In this document: piece by piece, positions 6,621 to 12,995 of the stretch
Position numbering within the stretch: position 1 is the stretch's first letter
How the letters are laid out: the number at the start of each line of letters is the position of its first letter
Assembly (NCBI GenBank): GCA_021205755.1
Contig: JAJPWX010000110.1
Span: 1 to 64,000, forward strand
DNA: 64,000 bases
From: Lachnospiraceae bacterium
Lineage (GTDB): Bacteria > Bacillota > Clostridia > Lachnospirales > Lachnospiraceae
Direction of reading: 5' to 3'
Made by a program: the position numbers and the translations under genes
The notes under the pieces: generated by a model
What the model saw: the letters and a program-made list of their open reading frames with translations, nothing else
What the model was told of the DNA's origin: nothing
Database searches by the model: none

Positions 6621-7637
6621 TTACTGCCAGCTAACTTCAAGATTCCCGTTCTTGTATGAAACAGTGTTCTTCCCGTCCCTGCTGGTCATTTCGACGCCAG
6701 ATTCATCACAGTTCACGATTTTTGATTTGCCAAGAAGCTTCGTAAGCTCATTCTCTTTGTATTTCCTGGCGTCGGATCGGAATCTGAACCCGAAGACCCG
6801 TTTGCGAACCCAGTTAACAACCATCGGATCGCAGTGTGACATTACCATAATCTTTTCTGCGTCTTCTTCTGAAACGAATCTCATACGATTTCCGACAACT
6901 CTCCCAGTTTTCGATAAACGTCTTACTATCGTTTCATACAGCGTGATATTGCAGATATTGCTCACCAAGAGATTATCTGACACCCATTTCTGCGGGCACA
7001 CATGCCCGCATATTTCGGCTATACCATTTGCCTGGTACAGGCATCCATATACGGTATTGATAATCCGCACAGATCCCCGGGTACTCACTACAATGTATGT
7101 TCCATACAGTGTGCTTTCAGAAATAGGGCTGTTAAAAGTTCCGGGGATCGGCTCCTCAGGTTTCTTTTCTTCTTTTATCTCCTCATCTTGTAATGGAGAT
7201 GCTTTCTTCTTCGAAGGTCTCCCCCGTTTTGGTTTTTCTACCTTAGATTCAGCGGGCAACTCTGATCTGCATTCAACCGGTTCCTTATTCTGGTCTTCGG
7301 CTGAAGCCTTTTTCTCTGCCACAACCTTTTCTTCTTCTACCGTCTTTCCCTCTGCTGTTTCTTTCACAATTGTAGGGATTCCTGGCTGTGGCATCTCTTC
7401 TTTCGCTTTTTCAACCGCAATCGTCTCAGCCAGATCGGAAGCTTTCATAGCGAAATCCTTTATCGTGTCACTGATCTTGTAGAACAGCGTAGCAGCCGAC
7501 TCACGGTCCAACAATTCCTGCGGCTTCATTTTCTTGTCTGTAGCACTGATGAAATGAAAATAATTTCCTTCAAACGCAGACAAGAATACATTAAGTTCTA
7601 CCGCCGTTTTCTTTAATTCCATTTCTGTTACTGCCAT
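6621..7637 (-). CDS. Phage protein with AT-hook motif
   Basis: A 338-residue protein. It has a helical N-terminus (residues 1-80), a long charged, E/K-rich linker containing KPKRGRPSKKK (an AT-hook core, GRP, for minor-groove DNA binding), and a C-terminal domain of about 180 residues from STLYGTYIVVSTRGSVRIIN onward that I do not recognise. The combination suggests a DNA-associated protein, perhaps a regulator, but the catalytic or effector role is unknown. The start follows AGGAGG. It is preceded by a 53-residue gene and followed by a new promoter, so it probably ends a transcription unit. Confidence 0.6.
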   Translation of the reverse strand: MAVTEMELKKTAVELNVFLSAFEGNYFHFISATDKKMKPQELLDRESAATLFYKISDTIKDFAMKASDLAETIAVEKAKEEMPQPGIPTIVKETAEGKTVEEEKVVAEKKASAEDQNKEPVECRSELPAESKVEKPKRGRPSKKKASPLQDEEIKEEKKPEEPIPGTFNSPISESTLYGTYIVVSTRGSVRIINTVYGCLYQANGIAEICGHVCPQKWVSDNLLVSNICNITLYETIVRRLSKTGRVVGNRMRFVSEEDAEKIMVMSHCDPMVVNWVRKRVFGFRFRSDARKYKENELTKLLGKSKIVNCDESGVEMTSRDGKNTVSYKNGNLEVSWQ

Positions 7638-7651
7638 ATGTACTTTTCCTC

Positions 7652-7813
7652 CTATTCCTCGACGATATCAAAGCCTATCGCTGCAAGGTGTTCGTTTTCC
7701 AGCCCCTCATTGCGGAGTAAATCCATTGCAAGATCTGCGCTTACAAGCCCAAGCAGTACATTTCCAAGTGCTTCTACCATTGCTTCTAAATCGTATCTAC
7801 TCATATCTCTCAT
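7652..7813 (-). CDS. Small phage protein, 53 residues
   Basis: Read directly: MRDMSRYDLEAMVEALGNVL, then LGLVSADLAMDLLRNEGLEN, ending EHLAAIGFDIVEE. It is an acidic, helical protein with a good ribosome binding site (GGAGGGGAAAGAAC before ATG 7,813). The stop codon runs into the AGGAGG of the AT-hook gene. No function recognised. Confidence 0.6.
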   Translation of the reverse strand: MRDMSRYDLEAMVEALGNVLLGLVSADLAMDLLRNEGLENEHLAAIGFDIVEE

Positions 7814-7841
7814 GTTCTTTCCCCTCCATTCACAATAAAAT

Positions 7842-7883
7842 AAGAGTGCATTTCCTTAATGACTCAATAGGAATTGCACTCTT
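7842..7883 (-). terminator. Terminator after the 61-residue gene
   Basis: AAGAGTGCA pairs with TGCACTCTT (9 bp), followed after one mismatch by five more pairs and a 12-nt loop. Leftward the stem is followed by ATTTTATT. Its right arm is also an inverted copy of the sequence at 8,144-8,175. Confidence 0.6.
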
Positions 7884-7903
7884 TCATGTTGTTCTATATG
7901 TAT

Positions 7904-8089
7904 TTAGAAAAGCTTTTCGAGCTTTGCAAAGTCGAGTGAAAATGTGGACAACTTCAATTTTGCTATCTCAATCTGCCTATCCAGTTCCTTGTTTTCACTC
8001 GTTTGCTGGGCTTTTATACGCATCAGGTTCACGTAGTAATCAATTGCTATCTGCTTCTGTTCTTCAAGTGTCATGGTTTCTTCCCCCAT
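7904..8089 (-). CDS. Small helical phage protein, 61 residues
   Basis: Begins MGEETMTLEEQKQIAIDYYV and continues as two amphipathic helices (NKELDRQIEIAKLKLSTFSL). The ATG at 8,089 follows AAGAAGG, and an in-frame upstream ATG (8,122) is less likely because it lacks a site. It has its own promoter (8,123-8,151) and terminator, so it forms a one-gene unit. Function unknown; such isolated phage genes are often regulators. Confidence 0.55.
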   Translation of the reverse strand: MGEETMTLEEQKQIAIDYYVNLMRIKAQQTSENKELDRQIEIAKLKLSTFSLDFAKLEKLF

Positions 8090-8122
8090 ATCAGCACCTT
8101 CTTTCATATGGATTATATCCAT

Positions 8123-8151
8123 ATTATAAAGGTTGAGTCGAAAGAGTGCAA
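8123..8151 (-). promoter_or_regulatory. Promoter of the 61-residue gene
   Basis: TTGCAC, 17 nt, TATAAT on the minus strand. The -35 element lies inside a 32-nt sequence that returns inverted in the terminator region (7,855-7,886). Confidence 0.55.
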
Positions 8152-8158
8152 CCCCTAT

Positions 8159-8224
8159 TCAGTTATCAAAGAGCATCGCAATCTCCAGGACATTTCCCCG
8201 TTCTTGGAAGTCTCCTTGCTTCAT
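8159..8224 (-). CDS. Possible leader peptide, 21 residues
   Basis: A short open frame (MKQGDFQERGNVLEIAMLFD, then N) begins about 20 nt after the predicted start of the promoter at 8,251-8,279. It has only a weak GGAAA upstream. It could be a leader peptide, a gene remnant or chance. Confidence 0.2.
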   Translation of the reverse strand: MKQGDFQERGNVLEIAMLFDN

Positions 8225-8250
8225 GCAATATGTTAATTTCCTTTATCGTT

Positions 8251-8279
8251 ATTCTAACATAATTTGTTACATTTTGCAA
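8251..8279 (-). promoter_or_regulatory. Leftward phage promoter
   Basis: TTGCAA, 17 nt, TAGAAT with extended TG on the minus strand. The core ATGTTAGAATAACG is shared with the promoter at 6,565-6,592. It starts just after the terminator of the long early operon. Confidence 0.6.
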
Positions 8280-8340
8280 GTGATTTTTGCTTATTTTCGA
8301 ATTATTTTTGCATATGCATTCATTGCTTTTTTATATAAAG

Positions 8341-8367
8341 AATGGGCCGAACATTTGTCGGCCCATT
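8341..8367 (-). terminator. Terminator of the long early operon
   Basis: AATGGGCCGA / TCGGCCCATT form a perfect 10-bp stem with a 7-nt loop, followed leftward by CTTTATAT. It stands 8 nt after the ArpU-like gene. Confidence 0.65.
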
Positions 8368-8375
8368 TCCTAAAG

Positions 8376-8870
8376 CTATTTCTCCTGTTCAATGATCCGA
8401 GCCATATTGATAAGCGCCCTTCCATGAAGTTTTGTTACGCGCCGCAGATAGGAATCTCGCTTTTCCTCGTAATCATCCTTGCTGCCAAACAGAAGTTCAG
8501 AAACATTGTCCCATTTCTCACCGTCAATGTATCTCATCCGGATCACAGCCTTCTCATCAGCGATTGATAATCTGCCCAGCACGCTTTCAATCCATTTCTG
8601 TTCATCAGCCTGTTCATTTATCATTTCTTTGACTTGCTCTTCCAGTTTCTGTTTTCTCGCAATCTGGCTGAGTGTCCTATCCCCGCTTGGTGAACTTCCC
8701 TTTGGCATATCAGTGATCTGCGGTGATCCAACCCCATAAAGCTTTGCCGCAAGTGCATCCAGCCTTTCGATTTGATTATCAATGTCCCGTTCCTTCTCCC
8801 GGTATTGCAGCAGCCTGGTCTTAATGCTTTTGGCATCCACCCAGTCTTCCGGGTTCTGATGTTCCTCCAC
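8376..8870 (-). CDS. ArpU/DUF1492-like phage transcription regulator
   Basis: A 164-residue protein with an N-terminal coiled coil (about residues 15-90) and a C-terminal sigma-70 region-4-like part: WIESVLGRLSIADEKAVIRM, then RYIDGEKWDNVSELLFGS and YLRRVTKLHGRALINMARII. This layout fits the ArpU / RinA / DUF1492 group, which switch on late phage genes and often close the early operon, as here. The GTG at 8,870 has AAGAAGG 8 nt upstream and is preferred to a GTG three codons earlier. An ATTATCAAT copy occurs inside (8,563-8,571). Confidence 0.75.
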   Translation of the reverse strand: MEEHQNPEDWVDAKSIKTRLLQYREKERDIDNQIERLDALAAKLYGVGSPQITDMPKGSSPSGDRTLSQIARKQKLEEQVKEMINEQADEQKWIESVLGRLSIADEKAVIRMRYIDGEKWDNVSELLFGSKDDYEEKRDSYLRRVTKLHGRALINMARIIEQEK

Positions 8871-8921
8871 CGCAACCACCTTCTTTCCGCAATCGTTATG
8901 TTATTGATTGATAATCTGATT

Positions 8922-9386
8922 TTACTCAAACGGCAGATTGTCCAGGTCATCCGGAACCGGCATAAACTCATCAATACTTGTCTGCCTGCTTGCCCTATCT
9001 TCCTGCACCCTTTCCTGTCCTTGCGGCTCCTGGCTCTGCTGGTGCTGGTATTCCTCGTTGTTTTTCTTACTTTCCGCAAATTCAATGTTCTCTACCACAA
9101 CATCAGTGGTGTATACCTTATTCCCTTCTTTGTTCTCATATGATCCTGTTTGAAGCCTGCCTTCGACTATGAATTTCATTCCTTTAGTACCATAGTTCTG
9201 GAGAAATTCTGCTCGTTTTCCAAAAGCAACACAGCTTATAAAGTCCGCAGTCTGCTGCTGTTCTTCTTTTCTGAATCTCCGATCAACCGCAAGTGTAAAC
9301 CTCGCAATGGCTATTGAATCATCACCAACCGAATATCTCACATCTGCATCACGTGTTAACCGTCCGCATAAAATCACCCTGTTCAC
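8922..9386 (-). CDS. ssb: Phage single-stranded DNA-binding protein
   Basis: A 154-residue SSB. The OB fold spans residues 1-105 (VNRVILCGRLTRDADVRY, FTLAVDRRF, DFISCVAFGKRAEFL, KFIVEGRLQTGSYENKEG). It is followed by a Q/E-rich linker and an acidic tail DDLDNLPFE equivalent to the DDDIPF-type tip that binds partner proteins. The GTG at 9,386 follows AAAGGAG. It overlaps the HNH gene by 38 nt. It would coat ssDNA during phage replication and cooperate with RecT annealing. Confidence 0.93.
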   Translation of the reverse strand: MNRVILCGRLTRDADVRYSVGDDSIAIARFTLAVDRRFRKEEQQQTADFISCVAFGKRAEFLQNYGTKGMKFIVEGRLQTGSYENKEGNKVYTTDVVVENIEFAESKKNNEEYQHQQSQEPQGQERVQEDRASRQTSIDEFMPVPDDLDNLPFE

Positions 9387-10083
9387 TCTTATTTTCTCCT
9401 TTCTTTGATCTGGTATTAAGGCCGTAGGCTTTCGCAATCACCTTGTCAATTTTCACCGGTTCAATATGATATTTCCTATCAAATGACTTCTGCCCTATTC
9501 TATGGCATTCTTGATGATGCTCTCTGCATAAAGGTTCAGCTGTCATTCCGATATGGTTTATCTTGGTCCGATCTATGCCTTTCCCAAGAGCTGGGCTATG
9601 ATGGATATCCGCCATCCTGCCGCAAATGCAGCACTTCTTATTCGCAAGGCAAGCATACACGTAATCTCCTACGTCATCCACGTAATCCAGCATCGGTCTT
9701 TTGGTAGGGATATCATTTCTGACAATAAACCTAGCTATGAAGCCTTGGAAAGCGCAAATCAAGCTCATAGGACTATCTGAGAGTGAAAATAAGACATCAG
9801 CTGTTTGCTGCAGTTCGCTGGTCATAAATTCAATCTTCATTAATTGCTTTACTTCATACTTTTCTTCCCCCATCCAGTCAGCAATCTCGCCGATCATAGC
9901 ATAGCAGCTCTTGCGCTGCTTATCAGAGAGAAGCCGGCTATCATTCAACTGCACTGTAACAGTCTTGTACTCCCTCCGAATCAGGTTTTGGTAATTGGTA
10001 TACGGAACTCTGATAAGCAATTCCTGAGTTTTCTCATCGTACCCGGTTATCCGCCCTTTTGCCGTATCTATAGGACTATTCAT
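9349..10083 (-). CDS. Putative HNH nuclease (HNHc_6-like)
   Basis: A 244-residue phage protein. The C-terminal half carries an HNH-type zinc nuclease pattern: CCICGRMADIHH, then GRTK-like loop (GIDRTKINHIGMTAEPLC) and REHHQECHRIGQKSF. The N-terminal half (TYxxLIRREYKTVTVQLNDS) matches the non-catalytic part of the putative HNHc nuclease family of Firmicutes phages. The position between SSB and RusA suggests a role in replication or recombination; the actual substrate is unknown. It begins 2 nt after the preceding stop codon. Confidence 0.75.
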   Translation of the reverse strand: MNSPIDTAKGRITGYDEKTQELLIRVPYTNYQNLIRREYKTVTVQLNDSRLLSDKQRKSCYAMIGEIADWMGEEKYEVKQLMKIEFMTSELQQTADVLFSLSDSPMSLICAFQGFIARFIVRNDIPTKRPMLDYVDDVGDYVYACLANKKCCICGRMADIHHSPALGKGIDRTKINHIGMTAEPLCREHHQECHRIGQKSFDRKYHIEPVKIDKVIAKAYGLNTRSKKGENKSEQGDFMRTVNT

Positions 10084-10085
10084 CG

Positions 10086-10619
10086 CTACGCCTCCGGTTC
10101 GTCGTAATCATAAGGATCAGCTTCCTCTTCATACTCGACAACATTTCCAAAGAAATCGTCTTCAAATTCTGACTGCCCCACTTCTTCGACGCTGTAGGGT
10201 TCAGCGTTTTCAATCTCATCCTCACTATCCTGATAAGGATTGATAATGTTCCCATACTCATCAAATCTCATCTGCCCATCATTGAGCTTTCTAAGAACGT
10301 AGCCGCCGTAGGTTTTGTCGTATATGATTTCATCTACGCCGACAGTCATCCCAGATACCTTGTTTTTCACAGTCATAGTGCTACTGATATCATGCTTGAA
10401 TACCGGAACTGTAGCTTCCCTGTTCCCCTGCTCTCCGTTCTCATATGTCGGAACAGGTGCGGACATGAGTTTGATCGAGAGCTTACAGGTGAGAGTAGAA
10501 TCAGTCACATTTTTGTGTCTCATACTATCCACCAGATCAATAAGTACATCGTCAAAGTCTTTTTTCATCGTAGCCAGTGCATCGCCTTCGATGCTTAATT
10601 TTAAATCGTTAGTTTCCAT
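10086..10619 (-). CDS. Acidic phage protein, unknown function
   Basis: A 177-residue protein begins METNDLKLSIEGDALATMKK. The N-terminal 110 residues look like a compact alpha/beta domain (KNVTDSTLTCKLSIKLMSAP, VPVFKHDISSTMTVKNKVSG). The last 60 residues are very acidic (ending EEADPYDYDEPEA), possibly a DNA mimic or protein-binding tail. AGGAGG precedes the ATG, and an ATTATCAAT copy lies 28 nt before the start; another lies inside (10,239-10,247). Confidence 0.6.
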   Translation of the reverse strand: METNDLKLSIEGDALATMKKDFDDVLIDLVDSMRHKNVTDSTLTCKLSIKLMSAPVPTYENGEQGNREATVPVFKHDISSTMTVKNKVSGMTVGVDEIIYDKTYGGYVLRKLNDGQMRFDEYGNIINPYQDSEDEIENAEPYSVEEVGQSEFEDDFFGNVVEYEEEADPYDYDEPEA

Positions 10620-10623
10620 TGTC

Positions 10624-11067
10624 TTATTCCTCCTGTTTATTTGATGATTGATAATGTGCCGCCTCTTGGATTGTTACAACAACCCGTGGCTCATAGCTGT
10701 AGAACTTGCGGATTTGGCAATCTACAATCTGTGTATCGTCCCTATAAAAAATCCCGTTGCCCGAATCTGCAATTCCTTTGATTACATTATCAGAGTCAGG
10801 CTTTACAGTTGGTCTTATTTCACCACGCTCCATAGCAGATTTTCGCCTTTTGGGTGCGCTTTTAGGTATCCGATAAAAAGCCATAATTCTCATATCCAGC
10901 ATTGCGTCATCCGGAAATTTATAGTCCCCGCACTGTCTGTGATATTCCGCCCTGACAAGGTTCTCGTAGTCCACCGTCTTCTTTGGAGTGTAAGCATGCC
11001 CCGCTTTTGTCACCCTGGGTCTGGCTTTTCCAACAGGCTGTCCAGGAACCGTGAACTTCACAATCAT
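10624..11067 (-). CDS. rusA: RusA-family Holliday junction resolvase
   Basis: A 147-residue RusA-type endodeoxyribonuclease, which cuts four-way DNA junctions during phage recombination and packaging. Visible are the N-terminal FTVPGQPVGKARPRVTKAG and the acidic metal-binding region RPTVKPDSDNVIKGIADSGN followed by FYRDDTQIVD, which supplies the catalytic aspartates. The start codon overlaps the upstream stop (ATGA), and GGAGG lies in the end of that gene, preceded by an ATTATCAAT copy. Confidence 0.92.
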   Translation of the reverse strand: MIVKFTVPGQPVGKARPRVTKAGHAYTPKKTVDYENLVRAEYHRQCGDYKFPDDAMLDMRIMAFYRIPKSAPKRRKSAMERGEIRPTVKPDSDNVIKGIADSGNGIFYRDDTQIVDCQIRKFYSYEPRVVVTIQEAAHYQSSNKQEE

Positions 11068-11261
11068 TTCTTTACCTCCGGATTGATAATTTCATTGTTC
11101 TTCATTTCATATCTGACAAAATATTCATATTGCTTTGCGTTTTTTCTTCTGCGGACTGGCTGAACAGTATACCCGTTCTTATAAAGGATTTCAGCCACTG
11201 TATTTCGGTCTGCTTCGCTTGCGATCCTCAGAATATCTTTATCTCCGACTTCTCCAAACAT
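11064..11261 (-). CDS. Small phage protein upstream of rusA
   Basis: A 65-residue protein (MFGEVGDKDILRIASEADRN, NGYTVQPVRRRKNAKQYEYF). Small proteins of this kind are common beside dnaC/rusA in phages, but the function is unknown. It is probably translationally coupled to rusA through the ATGA overlap, and 5 nt separate it from the dnaC-like gene. Confidence 0.6.
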   Translation of the reverse strand: MFGEVGDKDILRIASEADRNTVAEILYKNGYTVQPVRRRKNAKQYEYFVRYEMKNNEIINPEVKK

Positions 11262-11266
11262 GCAGA

Positions 11267-12112
11267 TTATCCTCCGTTCATATAATTTTGCATCTTTTCC
11301 ATTTCCTTAAAGCCATGCTTCTTTCTCCAGCTTGCTCCTGTAAAATTAACCCACGGGCAATTCTCCATAATTCTGTCGTAGATCCGCTTATACCGGATAT
11401 CTGTTTCCTGTAGTATTTCTTCCATTGGCCGATTCGTTGTCAAAATCATTGGAAGTCCGGAATTGTATCTCCGGTCTACAATATCGTAAACTTTTTCAAG
11501 TGAGTAATCTGTATCTCTTTCAGCTCCGAGATCATCAAATATCACCAGCTTTACTGTCTGGAATTGATTGATGATGTCGGGGCAGTCTTCCCATGATCGG
11601 TACATATCCACCAGTCTCACAAATGATGTCATAATGACTGGGATGCCCCTGTCCAGCAAGTAATTTGCGATGCAGGCAGCAGCAAAGCTTTTTCCCGTCC
11701 CTACTTCTCCGCATAGCAAAAGTCCGTTGTTGTTTTTCAACTTTTGGTCAAATGTTTCCGCATACTCATGGCAAATCTTATATATCATCTGATTATTTTT
11801 CGTCTGCTTAAAATTTTCAAATCTCGCGTTATTAAATTTACTATCAATCAGGCTCGCTTCCCGAAGCCTCCCAATCCGTATCATTTCTTCTTTTCTCTCG
11901 TATTCCTCTTCAATCTTATTCCTTGATTCCTGCTGGCACTTGCACATACACGGGACTTTCTTTTTCTCTCCAGTGCCTTTTAAGATTGATAAATCAATCC
12001 ATGTTTCTTTTCTTTCACCACATACACCGCAAACCAGTAATCCGTCGCAGCCAGTGTAATCCGTATTTGCTTCCATTAAATTGTTCTCGGCATGTCTCTT
12101 CTCATTATCCAT
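11267..12112 (-). CDS. dnaC: DnaC-like helicase loader (AAA+ ATPase)
   Basis: A 281-residue AAA+ protein of the DnaC/IstB type that loads the replicative helicase. Near the N-terminus is a cysteine cluster (CDGLLVCGVCGERK ... CMCKC) likely to bind zinc. Walker A is GEVGTGKS and Walker B is LVIFDDLGAE; a sensor-like LTTNRP follows. The ATG at 12,112 has GGAGGAAG upstream and overlaps the preceding gene by 8 nt; an in-frame longer version would lie inside that gene. It pairs with the initiator-like protein upstream to start phage replication. Confidence 0.9.
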   Translation of the reverse strand: MDNEKRHAENNLMEANTDYTGCDGLLVCGVCGERKETWIDLSILKGTGEKKKVPCMCKCQQESRNKIEEEYERKEEMIRIGRLREASLIDSKFNNARFENFKQTKNNQMIYKICHEYAETFDQKLKNNNGLLLCGEVGTGKSFAAACIANYLLDRGIPVIMTSFVRLVDMYRSWEDCPDIINQFQTVKLVIFDDLGAERDTDYSLEKVYDIVDRRYNSGLPMILTTNRPMEEILQETDIRYKRIYDRIMENCPWVNFTGASWRKKHGFKEMEKMQNYMNGG

Positions 12113-12965
12113 TTCCAACTTCCTCCGGATCATATGCCAATTGCCTGAACATATCGAATGCGCCTCTCTGAGTGGTTTCATTTGGTTTTGGCAGGTATTG
12201 TGTGAATCTTCCATCAGCTCCGAAGAAGTTTCTCCCATTCAAAATATACTCTCTCTTCCGCCCGAGTTGCTTCATGTGGCTAACATAGCTCTTTGTCGCT
12301 TCGTAAAGCTCCTCTTCTGTATATCCATCTTTCAGTCTTGATTTATATTCGGCATAAGACCTTGCTTTGTCATCTTTCCTTGGGTAAATATCCCATAGCT
12401 GCCTGAATGACATTGAATAATCTATTCCGTTCTTTCCTGTCTTTTTCTTCGATTCCTCCTGCTTATTTTGTGATAATTCTGTTGGAGAAGTTGGTGCTGC
12501 CAGAGCGTCCGCCGGAACAATCACTCCCGTCACTTCAGCCTGGCTTTTCTTTTCCTGTGGAGCCCCGGCCGCTTCCATCGCGATTTTTCTCTTTTCAGCT
12601 ATCTTTTCCCGGTCATTCCTCAGTTTCCTGTTGTACTTGATCATATACTTCTGGTTTTCTTCCCAGTCATGAATCCTTAAAACATCACCACCGATTCGTT
12701 CTATAGATCCAATTTCGATTAAAGCACACACCATTTCTTCTCCATCCAGTGAACCTCCTGTATTTTCTTTTTGAAGATATTCTGCTATATCGGTTTCGTC
12801 CGCATCAAGCATAATTCCCTCATCATCCACATTATTACAGGCAGCCCACTGGAACAGTGAAACCATCATCCCTTTTGCTTCAAAATTTGAGCAGTGAAGA
12901 ATCTTCCGCAGACGTCTAAGTTTCCTTTCTGATATATGAATGTCCACGCAGATCCAAGATATCAT
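12105..12965 (-). CDS. Phage replication initiator/replisome organizer-like protein
   Basis: A 286-residue protein with an N-terminal winged-helix-like region (RRLRKILHCSNFEAKGMMVS, WAACNNVDDEGIMLD, IHDWEENQKYMIKYNRK) as in phage replisome organizers. A low-complexity linker follows (residues 130-175), then a DnaD-like C-terminal segment (FRQLWDIYPRKDDKARSYAE ... ATKSYVSHMKQLGRKREYIL). It is directly upstream of the dnaC-like gene, the usual initiator-loader order. The replication origin often lies inside such genes, but I saw no clear iterons here. Confidence 0.8.
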   Translation of the reverse strand: MISWICVDIHISERKLRRLRKILHCSNFEAKGMMVSLFQWAACNNVDDEGIMLDADETDIAEYLQKENTGGSLDGEEMVCALIEIGSIERIGGDVLRIHDWEENQKYMIKYNRKLRNDREKIAEKRKIAMEAAGAPQEKKSQAEVTGVIVPADALAAPTSPTELSQNKQEESKKKTGKNGIDYSMSFRQLWDIYPRKDDKARSYAEYKSRLKDGYTEEELYEATKSYVSHMKQLGRKREYILNGRNFFGADGRFTQYLPKPNETTQRGAFDMFRQLAYDPEEVGNG

Positions 12966-12995
12966 GTCTGCTCACCTGCCTTTCCGAGATCGCAA

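Noticed and set aside
6652..7482. 276-codon open frame on the + strand
   Set aside because: It is the antisense shadow of the AT-hook gene; it lacks a ribosome binding site and reads as a compositionally odd S/F/T-rich peptide.
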